A DNA stretch of 64,000 nucleotides, taken from NCBI GenBank assembly GCA_964428015.1, contig CAYRWR010000020.1, positions 1 through 64,000 on the forward strand, in the 5' to 3' direction. The stretch comes from CAYRWR01 sp964428015 (GTDB lineage Bacteria > Spirochaetota > Brevinematia > Brevinematales > CAYRWR01). This document shows, piece by piece, positions 7,926-16,750 of this stretch. Made by a program: the position numbers and the translations under genes. The notes under the pieces were generated by a model, which did no database searches, had not been told where the DNA came from, and was given only the letters and a program-made list of their open reading frames with translations. The first letter of the stretch is position 1, and each line of letters starts with the position of its first letter.

Positions 7926-10900
7926 TCAGGTTCTTCTGATAACGATAAGGGTGATATCATCCATGAATTCCTTTTTATCTATGAATGTGTTTAATTCATT
8001 TTTAAAAAAGGAGAGGATCTGAGAATTATCCATTTTGAGGAGATCTGATTTCCTGGATTCGAACATTGACCACAACCTATCTTCTCCGTATTCTTCCTGA
8101 GCACGGTTAAATTCTTCAAAAAGTCCATCGGTAAATAGGAATAAAACATCACCTCTCTGAAATGAATGCTCCATTATACCGTAATCAGACTCCGGAATCA
8201 TACCTAAAATTGAACCTTTGGATTTCAAGCGAACCACTCGCATTTCTTCCGCACAGATTAGTAACTGTGCTGGATGTCCAGCCGAAGCATATCTGATCTT
8301 ATCATGAAGAATATCAACCCAAAAAGCCGTGAAAAAATTAATGCTGGTCAAATTTTCTATTAATTGTTTATTGAGAAAGTGGTGCCTTAGCCCCGGGTTT
8401 TCCATTTCCATTGCATCACGTGCCAGTAAATCCAGCTGCATTGTAGATAGAGCCGCCTGCACACCATGTCCTGCAGCGTCGGCTAGTAAGACAGATGTCA
8501 ATCCACTATTCAGTTCAGACAAGTGATAATAATCTCCGCTTATTAAACCATTCATAGGCTGATACAGTATATCTATATCAAGACCGTCAATGTGTTTGTA
8601 ATATGATTTCTTGGTTAGAATATTTTTTTGAACTTCTGATGCCTGAATTAAATCTGAATTGATTTCTTTTTGATTTTTTGCTAACTGGATCTGGATTTTC
8701 CTATTATCCAATAAATTTTTGATCCTGATAAGTAACTCTTCCTGGTTGAATGGCTTAGCCAGGTAATCATCAGCACCCGTTTCTAAACCCTCAATTTTAT
8801 TATCCAGATCAGCTTTTGCGGTTAGTAGTATGACAGGTATATTCTTGGTATCAGGGTCGAGCTTTAATTTTTTTGTCATTTCATAACCATTACATATGGG
8901 CATCATAACATCTGAAATGATAATATCAGGCAGGTGTTTTTTTGCAGACTCAAAGCCTTTTAATCCGTTTTCAGCTAAAAAAATGTTATAGTTCGACTTG
9001 AGTAAATTTTTGATAAATTCACGGATATCGTTATTGTCATCTACTACCAGAACACTAAGATCTTTTTGAACAGAAATATTTTCGTTCTGCTGTATATTAT
9101 TTTTTTTGAAATGAATATCAGAAAGCAACCATTCTTTGACGTCAGTTATTTCATTCTCCTGGTAGTCTTTTATTTCTTCCTGGTTATATGGGAAATAAAG
9201 AAGGAATTCTGTTCCTTTCCCCATTTCTGATTTCATCTCAATTTTACCGTCATGCATTTCCATGATCTCTTTGGTAAAAGAAAGACCAATACCTGTACCT
9301 TCATATTTTCTATTGGAGGAACCATCAATTTGCACAAATCGTTCAAATACCAAATCCTGTTTTTCTTTCGGTATGCCTATTCCTGTATCCTTTATCTTTA
9401 AAACATTAAACTCCCTTTTATTCTTATCCTGATAATGTGTTAGTGATATGGAAATTTTTCCTCCTTCGGGAGTAAATTTCATGGCATTGGATAGTATATT
9501 AAAAAAGGCTTTTTCAAAAAGATCTCTGTCTAATGCTGTAATTATTTTCTTTTTATTTTTAATAAAATGTATATTCAATTTTCTGGCTTCTGCAGCTGAG
9601 TTTATTGTTGCCAGGTAATAATCTATGACTTTATTCAATTCAGTAGGTTGTTTATTTACAATCATTTTTCCGGATTCAATTTTTGAATAGTCCAGAAGGT
9701 TGTTTATCAGGTGAAGCAAGCGTAAGGTGTTTGCCTTTATACTGAATAACCGTTCATCATTACAAGACAATTTTTCTCCATATTCCCCTTTAATGATCAA
9801 ATCTAAAGGGCCAAGTATTAATGTCAATGGAGTTCGAAGTTCATGGGATATGTTTGCAAAAAACTGTGTCTTAGCTTGATCAAGGAGTTGTAATTTATCA
9901 TTTAAAGTCATTAACTCTTCAGTTCTACTTTTAACTTTATCTTCCAGAACCAGTTTTTCTTTTACCAGTTCCTGAGAAGTGATTTCCAGCTGTTCTAACT
10001 GTTCTCTTGAAGCTTCAAACTGCATATTCATCTTTTTTGTTAATAAAGCCACTTTTCTCCGGGATTGATAATAAAGTACAGTCAGTAACGTCAGTATAAA
10101 GGCAGAAACACTAGATATCACTAGAGATAGTTTTAGTAGTTGAACCAGGAGTACTCCCAGAATACCCCCCATAATAAAAATTAAAAATGATACTAATACT
10201 ATTCTTCTGGTTTCCAAAAGACTAAAGGATAACATAAAACCATTTTCCTGTATTTCCATTTTGGATTCAGGGACCAGGTTTTCCTGGTATATCACACGCA
10301 TAAATGCGGACACAGAACCTTTCCAAACTAAAGCATCATTATAAATACCAGAGGACAGGTATTGTCCGTATTGCTTGATATTAAAGGCGTCTTTTATTCT
10401 TACTTTGAGATCAATGCGTGTCTTGGAAAATTTTTTTATAGTACACTCATGCATATCGTTCATTTTTCTCACAGTTGTGGTGAATCCTTTGAATAATAAG
10501 GATTCCGGAACATTAGCTATAAGCCTTCCGATTTTCAAATTTGTTCCTGATATGACCAGAGGTGCTGTATATAAGGCTTCATCTGAATTTGCAAAGACTT
10601 TAAATAATTCAAACCCATATTCAATAAATTCCAGCGAACACCAATTGGCTTCATTATTATAAAAGTTGCGGTCTATTTGATACGGCTTTTTCAGAAATGA
10701 ATTAATAAGAATAATATAATCGGTTGTATCTAAATGAAGATTCTGCTCCAGATAAATGAGTAGCATCAGATTATTAGCTGAGGTAACATCATGAATCAAT
10801 TTATTTTCAAAAATACCAAAAGGGGGGTATTCCATTGTCCCTTTTTCATAAATTTTATGTGTATTATTCAGGGCAATATGGTCATTTTCTCCAAAATGAA

Positions 10901-11264
10901 AATCCTGTCTTTTCATAATAAATTTTGTATTAATAATGAAATAAAAATAAAACTCATTGGAGTAAAAACGTCCTGTATCTTTCAGATCAATTCGATTGAC
11001 TCTATACCGGTCTGCCGGCATCTGAAAATTTAAACGTGCTATTAATGTAGAAGTTGCTTCTTCAGCTGAAATACCCAGTTCTATTTCTGCTCTTTTTTCA
11101 AAATAATCCAATACTTCAGCCACTGCCTGGCCAGAGATAGTATAGGTGTTTTCAATTTCCTTCTTAGAAGCAGGCTGATTGTGTCCGTCATGATCCATAT
11201 GCCAGGGAGCATAAATCATTTTACGGTTTTGTAAATCGATCAAACCATCAATTGTCTTGATCAT
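7926..11264 (-). CDS. Hybrid sensor kinase-receiver-PP2C phosphatase
   Basis: The predicted protein is 1112 aa. An unrecognised N-terminal sensory region of about 350 residues has no signal peptide. Two adjacent membrane helices (about 355-399) and a coiled coil (about 405-465) follow. A HisKA domain has phospho-acceptor His474 (ANISHELRTP), and an HATPase_c domain has the N-box NAMKFTPEGG, DTGIGIP and GTGIGLSF. A receiver domain has Asp785 (IISDVMMP) and Lys in LAKPF, and a C-terminal SpoIIE/PP2C phosphatase has SGDYY, ADAAGHG, TDGLFEE and MDDITLIV. This predicts a one-protein phosphorelay ending in Ser/Thr dephosphorylation, typically of an anti-sigma-antagonist; no STAS partner is nearby. 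ATG 11264, preceded by AAGGA at 7 nt, is preferred to an upstream TTG at 11291. Confidence 0.93.
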   Translation of the reverse strand: MIKTIDGLIDLQNRKMIYAPWHMDHDGHNQPASKKEIENTYTISGQAVAEVLDYFEKRAEIELGISAEEATSTLIARLNFQMPADRYRVNRIDLKDTGRFYSNEFYFYFIINTKFIMKRQDFHFGENDHIALNNTHKIYEKGTMEYPPFGIFENKLIHDVTSANNLMLLIYLEQNLHLDTTDYIILINSFLKKPYQIDRNFYNNEANWCSLEFIEYGFELFKVFANSDEALYTAPLVISGTNLKIGRLIANVPESLLFKGFTTTVRKMNDMHECTIKKFSKTRIDLKVRIKDAFNIKQYGQYLSSGIYNDALVWKGSVSAFMRVIYQENLVPESKMEIQENGFMLSFSLLETRRIVLVSFLIFIMGGILGVLLVQLLKLSLVISSVSAFILTLLTVLYYQSRRKVALLTKKMNMQFEASREQLEQLEITSQELVKEKLVLEDKVKSRTEELMTLNDKLQLLDQAKTQFFANISHELRTPLTLILGPLDLIIKGEYGEKLSCNDERLFSIKANTLRLLHLINNLLDYSKIESGKMIVNKQPTELNKVIDYYLATINSAAEARKLNIHFIKNKKKIITALDRDLFEKAFFNILSNAMKFTPEGGKISISLTHYQDKNKREFNVLKIKDTGIGIPKEKQDLVFERFVQIDGSSNRKYEGTGIGLSFTKEIMEMHDGKIEMKSEMGKGTEFLLYFPYNQEEIKDYQENEITDVKEWLLSDIHFKKNNIQQNENISVQKDLSVLVVDDNNDIREFIKNLLKSNYNIFLAENGLKGFESAKKHLPDIIISDVMMPICNGYEMTKKLKLDPDTKNIPVILLTAKADLDNKIEGLETGADDYLAKPFNQEELLIRIKNLLDNRKIQIQLAKNQKEINSDLIQASEVQKNILTKKSYYKHIDGLDIDILYQPMNGLISGDYYHLSELNSGLTSVLLADAAGHGVQAALSTMQLDLLARDAMEMENPGLRHHFLNKQLIENLTSINFFTAFWVDILHDKIRYASAGHPAQLLICAEEMRVVRLKSKGSILGMIPESDYGIMEHSFQRGDVLFLFTDGLFEEFNRAQEEYGEDRLWSMFESRKSDLLKMDNSQILSFFKNELNTFIDKKEFMDDITLIVIRRT

Positions 11265-11477
11265 GATTTTTTCCTTGCGGTAAAAAAACAACTCAATTCA
11301 TACCGATTTCCTATATTCTAGAGCGAGGGAAAAAAAACCACAATGAAAATTTTAAATTATCCCTTAAACCGTGCTTTTCTTTAAAGGCTTTTTGAAAAAT
11401 ATTTACTACATCTAATAAATCTGAACCTCAGACTAAAGTCTTAGGTCATTAATTCAAAAATTCATACTATAGCCCGA

Positions 11478-11507
11478 TTGTAAACCAGTCCTGAAATAAC
11501 GTATAAT
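11478..11507 (+). promoter_or_regulatory. Promoter of the CBM21-like lipoprotein
   Basis: TTGTAA (11478-11483) and TATAAT (11502-11507) are 18 nt apart, and AGGAG lies at 11527-11531 before the ATG at 11538. Confidence 0.6.
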
Positions 11508-11537
11508 CTTCATACATTAAAAACACAGGAGTGTGAA

Positions 11538-12008
11538 ATGAAGAATTTAGTGTTGGTTTCTCTGCTGCTGGGTGCCCTCAGTGCCTGCAGTGTGGCCGCG
11601 GTCGATCCCGTGAATGTCAATGAGTCTGCTACTCTGGATGTGCAGTCAGTCAGCAGCAGTGTGGTTTCCCGTTATGCCGACGGCAGCTGGATATCCTCCA
11701 CTCACCTGGAAGGCTACCAGCATACAGTAGTAGACAACTACAGCGTCTGGATCGATGCCAGTGTCCAGAACCTGGCCTACAACAAGACCATGGGAGTAAT
11801 CTGGACTGTAAACAACTGGTCCTCCAGTTCCGTAAGTTACGGCCATTACAAAGGCACTCTGCCTGACGGTACGGAAAAATGGGGCCTGGATATCGGCAGC
11901 TGGGACGAGCGTTATTATTCCACCTTTCAGTACTGCATCTTTGTGACTATGAATGGACAGACCTGGTATGACAATAATAACACTCAGAATTATACAATAA
12001 CCTTTTAG
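11538..12008 (+). CDS. Lipoprotein with one CBM21-like starch/glycogen-binding domain
   Basis: The 156-aa protein has a lipoprotein signal with lipobox LSAC (Cys17). The mature part resembles a CBM21 module: VQNLAYNK near the start, Trp-containing strands, FQYCIFVTMNGQTWYDNNN and a final NYTI strand. CBM21 modules bind alpha-1,4-glucans such as starch and glycogen. The same VKN-Y-NK and WWDNNGG-NY landmarks appear twice in the lipoprotein at 31690. I infer an outer-membrane- or inner-membrane-anchored alpha-glucan-binding protein without a catalytic domain. Confidence 0.75.
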   Translation: MKNLVLVSLLLGALSACSVAAVDPVNVNESATLDVQSVSSSVVSRYADGSWISSTHLEGYQHTVVDNYSVWIDASVQNLAYNKTMGVIWTVNNWSSSSVSYGHYKGTLPDGTEKWGLDIGSWDERYYSTFQYCIFVTMNGQTWYDNNNTQNYTITF

Positions 12009-12025
12009 GTTTTTTTCATCAAAGA

Positions 12026-12056
12026 AAAGCCGGTACATCCATCTGTACCGGCTTTT
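12026..12056. terminator. Bidirectional terminator
   Basis: AAAGCCGGTACA and TGTACCGGCTTTTT form a near-perfect stem with a 6-nt loop. A-rich and T-rich flanks on both sides suit both the plus-strand lipoprotein gene and the convergent minus-strand HAD gene. Confidence 0.85.
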
Positions 12057-12061
12057 TGATT

Positions 12062-12733
12062 TTATAGTTCTAACATATCCCGTATGGAGTGGAGTATCTG
12101 TCCCAGATTTTCATATTCCAGGTAGGGCAGCTTTTTCCTGTTCATCAGGGATGCCAGGTCTGAATCTTTTTGTGCAAAGGAAAAACGTGCAGCCTGTGCA
12201 GCAGGAAGATCGGCGCGGCTGCTGCCCGTAAAAAACACCGGGACTCCTCGATTCTGGAAATACTCTATAACCCTTCCCGTGTCTATGCCTCGCAAATAAT
12301 CATAATAAGGGCTGGAAGTGTCAGGCAATAGATAGATATTCCGGTTTTTGTACACTCCGGGGTTAGCCCATAGTTCCAGCTTTTCAGCCAGGCCATGGTG
12401 CTTCAGAAAATGCTCCATATAATATGCGCAGCCGGTGGACAGAATCCTGACTTCTCCCCCCAGTTCTTTCACACCGTCGATCAGATAATCCAACTGTTCT
12501 GTTTTAGTGAGGGATTCGATTTCCTGGTGTATTACTGACTCATCCTGTTCGATATTGTTCAGTACCAGATTGAAATATTCCACGTCGGGGAGTATTTCTT
12601 TAGCCCAATCCCGGGTCATGTCAAGACCCCGCTGACCGATATACTTCCGGATCATGAGGCTGATAAAGTCCTGATTTGTAACAGTTCCGTCAAAACCTAA
12701 AATAAACATAAATTTCAAGTTAGTTTCAGACAT
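12062..12733 (-). CDS. HAD-superfamily protein lacking the nucleophile Asp
   Basis: The 223-aa protein resembles MtnX/phosphoserine-phosphatase-like HAD proteins. Motif I reads ILGFDGTVT, motif II LSTG, and a late motif FFTGSSRADLPAA resembles the acidic motif IV. In the family, motif I is DFDGT and its first Asp is the phosphoryl-accepting nucleophile. Here that residue is Gly13 (codon GGT), although the second Asp is kept. The protein is therefore probably not a normal phosphatase and may bind or regulate. ATG 12733 is chosen because it overlaps the TAA that ends the readthrough frame of the upstream RCC1 gene (TAATG) and follows GGATGG. A TTG start at 12748 is less likely. Confidence 0.8.
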   Translation of the reverse strand: MSETNLKFMFILGFDGTVTNQDFISLMIRKYIGQRGLDMTRDWAKEILPDVEYFNLVLNNIEQDESVIHQEIESLTKTEQLDYLIDGVKELGGEVRILSTGCAYYMEHFLKHHGLAEKLELWANPGVYKNRNIYLLPDTSSPYYDYLRGIDTGRVIEYFQNRGVPVFFTGSSRADLPAAQAARFSFAQKDSDLASLMNRKKLPYLEYENLGQILHSIRDMLEL

Positions 12734-12894
12734 TATTTTCCATCCCAAAGTTTATCCCAACCGGGAATGTTATCATTGGTCCCCATCCCCAGCTCTCCAC
12801 TTGAACTGCTGCCGGTGACCCATAGGGTATCGTCAATCCGTACCGCCAGGCTTTGTAATTCGCCACAGGAAAAGATTTTACCGATGTGAGAACC
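12733..12894 (-). pseudogene. Detached C-terminal RCC1 repeat of the upstream gene
   Basis: After the TGA at 12897-12895 the same frame stays open for 53 more codons and encodes another RCC1-type repeat (SLAVRIDDTLWVTGSSSSGE, then LGMGTNDN). It ends at TAA 12735-12733, overlapping the next gene start. The reading frame and repeat register are intact. The TGA is therefore best read as a recent nonsense mutation, a sequencing error, or rarely readthrough. Confidence 0.75.
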
Positions 12895-13830
12895 TCACAA
12901 AACCCAGAGGCTGGTACCTAATGAGTAGGCATAGTTATCTCCCGTACCATATAAACGACCATCTTTTAATAAAACCAGGCTGTGATCACCCGCCGCTGCG
13001 ACATCCATAGCATTGGTAAGTACCAGGCTCCAGGAGGTCTTATAAGCTGAGGTGATGCCGATACCCAGCTGTCCATACTGATTTCTGCCGCAGCTCCATA
13101 CCGTCCCATCCCGCAGCAGCACCAGGCTGTGATCATTCCCAACTGCTGCCTTCTGGACGTTGGACAAGATGAAGACCCAGTTATTGGTTGAGGCTGTGTT
13201 TCCTGTGCCCAGCTGTCCGTAGTCATTCTTGCCGGTAGCCCATAGGGTGTGATCTGTCCTGATCAGCATACTGTGCTTATATCCCGCCCAAATCAGCCTG
13301 ACATTGGTGGCCACTTGTTCCCAGGTATAGACACTGAGGGGTGAGGGTGAGCCATTCCCCAACTGGCCGGTATCGTTGGCTCCTGTGGCCCACAGGGTAG
13401 CATCCCCGCGGATAGCCAGGCTGTAAAAAAATCCCGCGGAGATAGTGCTGACCTGATCCAGGGTCAGGGTAAAGGTAAAACGGTCGCCATTATTGCCTAC
13501 TCCCAGCTGACCCTCGCTATTATCTCCGGTGGCCCAGAGATTTCCGTCTTCACGCAGTACCAGACTATGCGCGGCTCCCGCGGAGATGTCGGTCGCATCC
13601 CACAGGATATCTTCGAAATAATAATGGTTGGTCAAGCCTTCGACACCGGATTGACCGGAGCTGTTGTCTCCTGAGACCCACAGAGTACCATTTTTAGACA
13701 GCAGGAGGGTGTGTCCGGATTGATTGGATATTTTAATGATAAGTCTGCTTTCATCCGGTCCGAAAAAGGGACATCCTGAAAAAAAAAGCATGCTCAGTAG
13801 AAGGGTGAACGAAAACAGGATATTCTTCAT
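12895..13830 (-). CDS. RCC1-repeat lipoprotein (interrupted by TGA)
   Basis: The 311-aa product has a lipobox-like FFSGC (Cys20) and then tandem beta-propeller repeats of the RCC1/ATS1 type. These recur as HSLVLREDGNLWATGDN with GQLGVGN at intervals of about 45-50 residues, roughly six visible copies. RCC1 propellers are protein-interaction or surface modules. The last blade is incomplete here because of the TGA, and 53 further codons (12733-12894) would complete the repeat set. If the TGA is real, the propeller may not close. The promoter is at 13866-13894. Confidence 0.85.
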   Translation of the reverse strand: MKNILFSFTLLLSMLFFSGCPFFGPDESRLIIKISNQSGHTLLLSKNGTLWVSGDNSSGQSGVEGLTNHYYFEDILWDATDISAGAAHSLVLREDGNLWATGDNSEGQLGVGNNGDRFTFTLTLDQVSTISAGFFYSLAIRGDATLWATGANDTGQLGNGSPSPLSVYTWEQVATNVRLIWAGYKHSMLIRTDHTLWATGKNDYGQLGTGNTASTNNWVFILSNVQKAAVGNDHSLVLLRDGTVWSCGRNQYGQLGIGITSAYKTSWSLVLTNAMDVAAAGDHSLVLLKDGRLYGTGDNYAYSLGTSLWVL

Positions 13831-13865
13831 TGTCTCTATCCTAAAACTATTTTTTCATTAATCAT

Positions 13866-13894
13866 ACTATATCTCAGGCATAGGATGATTTCAA
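13866..13894 (-). promoter_or_regulatory. Promoter of the RCC1 lipoprotein gene
   Basis: TTGAAA (13894-13889), 17 nt and TATAGT (13871-13866) lie 36 nt before the ATG. Confidence 0.6.
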
Positions 13895-13944
13895 TTTATT
13901 TTCTCTTTTCCGCAAAAAATACCTGACTCAGTACCTCACCGGAG

Positions 13945-14110
13945 GTGTTAGGATGACGGCACCGCCCAAAAGGTCGGTGTTTCGCACTTTTTTCGGCTGT
14001 AGGGGATAAGCTGGACAGACCGACCGGGTGAGAGGGCAAAACCGCCACCCCCAGCGTACCTGGGGTCTGTCCCTACGGCGGCAGCCGCACCACTGTCCGG
14101 ATAGGGTAAA
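13945..14110. repeat. GC-rich dispersed repeat-like block (copy 2, inverted)
   Basis: This non-coding block between the RCC1 gene promoter and the recN terminator carries the segments at 13955-13976 and 14020-14032. These match, as reverse complements and in reversed order, the segments at 7115-7135 and 7057-7069. It is the second degenerate copy of the same interspersed element. Confidence 0.45.
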
Positions 14111-14128
14111 TCCAGTCAGGACTCATAA

Positions 14129-14164
14129 TTAAAAAAAGCCGGTTCATTTTCACTGACCCGGCCT
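14129..14164 (-). terminator. Terminator of the recN operon
   Basis: GCCGGTTCA (14138-14146) pairs with TGACCCGGC (14154-14162), with one internal mismatch. On the minus strand it is followed by seven Ts (14137-14131). Confidence 0.8.
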
Positions 14165-14170
14165 TTCTTT

Positions 14171-14197
14171 AGACTTTAGACTTTAGACTTTCGACTT
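14171..14197. repeat. Heptamer tandem repeat
   Basis: Three perfect AGACTTT units (14171-14191) and one degraded unit lie between the recN stop and its terminator. It is a short simple repeat of the kind that can vary by slippage. Confidence 0.7.
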
Positions 14198-15884
14198 ACC
14201 CCCCCATCATCTCCCGGGCATGCGCTTTAGAGGTATCGCTTTCTCCGCCCAGCATGCGGGCGATCTCGCTGACTCGGGAGTCCCCGGTAAGAGATTGTAC
14301 CTGGGTAAATGTCTGTCCGTCCCGGGCGGTCTTGCTGACCTGGTAGTGGACGTCAGCCTTGGAGGCGATCTGGGCCAGGTGGGTGATGACCAGGAGCTGA
14401 CGCTGGGTGGACAGACTCTTCATCTTTTCGCCCACATTGCCGGCGGTCACACCCCCGATCCCGGTATCTATTTCATCGAAAACCAGAGTCTCGATACTGT
14501 CATTGGCAGAGAGGATGGATTTAAGAGCCAGCATCACACGCGAGATTTCACCCCCTGAGGCGACCTTTTTAAGAGGACGGGCTTCCTGGCCCACATTGGA
14601 CGAGATCAGGAATTCCACCCGGTCTATGCCCTGGGCAGTGACTTTGACCGACTGCCCATTGAGCAGGATCACAGACTCTTCGTCACGGACATATTTGATG
14701 TCTACGATAAATTCGGATTTATCCATACCCAGATAGCTTAATTCCTGTTTAATGGCCTGGGCCATGGTTTTAGCAGCAGTCTGGCGTTTCTGGCTGAGAG
14801 CCAGGGAGCGTTCGGTAACCTGCTTTTTGAGATCTTCGATAGCGGCACTGAGCTGTTCCAGTTCTACACCGCGGTTTTCAAATCGGGTCAGCTTATCGGC
14901 ACATTCAGCGGCATAGCGGTTGAGATCTTCCAGAGAAGATTTCTGATATTTTCTCTGCAGATCTTTAATGAGCTGCATACGGTCGGTGATAGCGTCTACC
15001 GCGCCCGCGTCATAATCCAGTTCGTCTTTGTACCCGGACAGGAGATTAACACTTTCATCCACTTTGGCAGCCGCGTCTTCCAGGATCTCCTGGAGCTCAC
15101 GGTAGCGGGCATCCAGCGGGGCTACTTCACCCAGTTCAGACAATACCTCAGTGAGCCGGCCTTGCAGGGAAGCTTCGTCATCGTACATCAGACGGTAGGC
15201 ATTGCTGAGGGCTTCACTGATTTTTTCGGCATTTTCCATACGGCGCAGCTGATCCCTCAGCTCTTCTTCTTCGCCTTCCTGAAAAGCGGCAGTCTGGATA
15301 TCCTGAACTGCTGTTTCCCAGAATACTTTTTCCTGGAGGAGCTTGGCTTCATCCTGTTCCAATTCGCGTTTGAATTGTATCTTTTTCATGAGCTCCTGGT
15401 AGACTGTGCCCAGCGCGTCTCTTTCAGCATGGAGGCGGCCATAGTCGTCCAATAGATCGAGATGAACTTTTTGGTTGAGGAGCTGCTGGTGGTCGTGCTG
15501 GCCGTGCATGTCCAGCAGCCATTCGCCGATTTCAGCTAACTTGGTGATAGGCTCCTGGAAGCCGTTGACAAAGGCCCGGCTTTTCCCGTTGCCCTGTATC
15601 TCCCTGCGGATGATAAGACTTTCTGTGTCTTCTATTTCCAGCTCCTTGAGTCTGAGCCGAGCCTGGGGGCTGTTGACGCTGAATTCCGCTTCGACCACAG
15701 CTTTTTCGGTTCCGCTGCGTACTACACTGGCATCACCCCGATCTCCCAGCACCAGCCCCAGTGCTCCAACGATAATGGATTTTCCTGCTCCGGTCTCACC
15801 GCTGAAGACATTGAAACCCCGGCCTAGTTCCAGTTCCAGTTGGTCTATGATAGCGTAGTTTTTGATTTGGATGCGTTCGATCAT
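14196..15884 (-). CDS. recN: DNA repair protein RecN
   Basis: The 562-aa SMC-like ATPase acts in double-strand break repair. Visible are Walker A GETGAGKS (residues 29-36), LDMHGQHDHQQLL, a central coiled coil (about 150-350), the ABC signature VASGGEISRVMLA, Walker B TLVFDEIDTGIGG and the switch His region ITHLAQIAS. These are in the order and length typical of RecN. ATG 15884 overlaps the nadK stop (ATGA), and GGGGTGG precedes it; an upstream GTG at 15893 is less likely. It is the last gene of a five-gene operon, ended by the hairpin at 14129-14164. Confidence 0.97.
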   Translation of the reverse strand: MIERIQIKNYAIIDQLELELGRGFNVFSGETGAGKSIIVGALGLVLGDRGDASVVRSGTEKAVVEAEFSVNSPQARLRLKELEIEDTESLIIRREIQGNGKSRAFVNGFQEPITKLAEIGEWLLDMHGQHDHQQLLNQKVHLDLLDDYGRLHAERDALGTVYQELMKKIQFKRELEQDEAKLLQEKVFWETAVQDIQTAAFQEGEEEELRDQLRRMENAEKISEALSNAYRLMYDDEASLQGRLTEVLSELGEVAPLDARYRELQEILEDAAAKVDESVNLLSGYKDELDYDAGAVDAITDRMQLIKDLQRKYQKSSLEDLNRYAAECADKLTRFENRGVELEQLSAAIEDLKKQVTERSLALSQKRQTAAKTMAQAIKQELSYLGMDKSEFIVDIKYVRDEESVILLNGQSVKVTAQGIDRVEFLISSNVGQEARPLKKVASGGEISRVMLALKSILSANDSIETLVFDEIDTGIGGVTAGNVGEKMKSLSTQRQLLVITHLAQIASKADVHYQVSKTARDGQTFTQVQSLTGDSRVSEIARMLGGESDTSKAHAREMMGG

Positions 15885-16750
15885 TTGTGCCACCCCAGTT
15901 TTTCACGCAATGTAGTGAAGAAGTCCTCTGTATCCAGACGGAATAAAGTCACCCTATGGGGAGAGAGTGAAATACAGACCTCGTCCCCGTTGCCCAGGTC
16001 CAGACCTTCCTGTCCGTCGATAGCCAGAATAGTATTGCCTTCACGGGTCTGGATTTTGAAAGTAATTTTTTTATCAGTACCGATCACTACCGGACGTACC
16101 CCCAGGGTATGGGGGCAGATGGGTGTGATGACCAGTGCTTCCACATCAGGTGCCAGTATAGGGCCTCCTGATGAGAGGTTGTATGCGGTTGAGCCGGTAG
16201 GAGTAGATACAATAGTGCCGTCAGCCCGGTAGTGAGATAAGACCTGCCCCTCTACCATGACGCTGATCTCTATCATACGGGCAATAGCACCCCTGGTTAT
16301 CACTACGTCATTTAGTGCCTGAAAACAGGCCCGATCCAGTCCTGCACTGCGTACCTGTGCTTCTATTACCAGACGCCGAGAGACATGATAATCTCCTGCC
16401 TGGAGGCGGTCCAGAGCCCGTTCTATGTCACGGGGTGCGATTTCCATTAGATATCCCAGGCGTCCCGCGTGGATGCCCATGAGGGGCAGATCCCAGTGCA
16501 GAAAGGAACGTGCCGCGTAGAGAAAAGTACCATCACCGCCCACAGCCAGTATCAGTTGATAAGCATCACGGTTGAGTTCCGCGGCCGGAGGAGTGGCGCA
16601 TTGGTCGCGGTGAAACTCCATTTTGAGCCTTTCATGCAGATCGTAACCTATTGACCGTCTGTCCAGACTGGCACAGATTTTTTTAACTGTTGCGTGTACG
16701 CTGCGTGGGTAATCAGCATGGACAATCAGCACACGGTGCAGATTACTCAT
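15881..16750 (-). CDS. nadK: NAD kinase
   Basis: The 289-aa cytosolic enzyme phosphorylates NAD to NADP using ATP or polyphosphate. The family hallmarks are GGDGTFLYAAR (GGDGT at 71-75), GRLGYL after the first helix, and GSTAYNLSSGGPIL in the C-terminal beta domain. It overlaps the ParB-like gene by ATGA at 16747-16750 and recN by ATGA at 15881-15884, so translation of the three is likely coupled. nadK next to recN is a recurrent arrangement in several bacterial phyla. Confidence 0.96.
   Translation of the reverse strand: MSNLHRVLIVHADYPRSVHATVKKICASLDRRSIGYDLHERLKMEFHRDQCATPPAAELNRDAYQLILAVGGDGTFLYAARSFLHWDLPLMGIHAGRLGYLMEIAPRDIERALDRLQAGDYHVSRRLVIEAQVRSAGLDRACFQALNDVVITRGAIARMIEISVMVEGQVLSHYRADGTIVSTPTGSTAYNLSSGGPILAPDVEALVITPICPHTLGVRPVVIGTDKKITFKIQTREGNTILAIDGQEGLDLGNGDEVCISLSPHRVTLFRLDTEDFFTTLREKLGWHK

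Noticed and set aside
12895..12897. Selenocysteine or Trp reading of TGA
   Set aside because: RCC1 proteins are not selenoproteins, no SECIS hairpin was seen, and TGA ends other genes here; a mutation or error is simpler.
14171..14197. CRISPR array
   Set aside because: The repeats are 7 nt, contiguous, and have no spacers.
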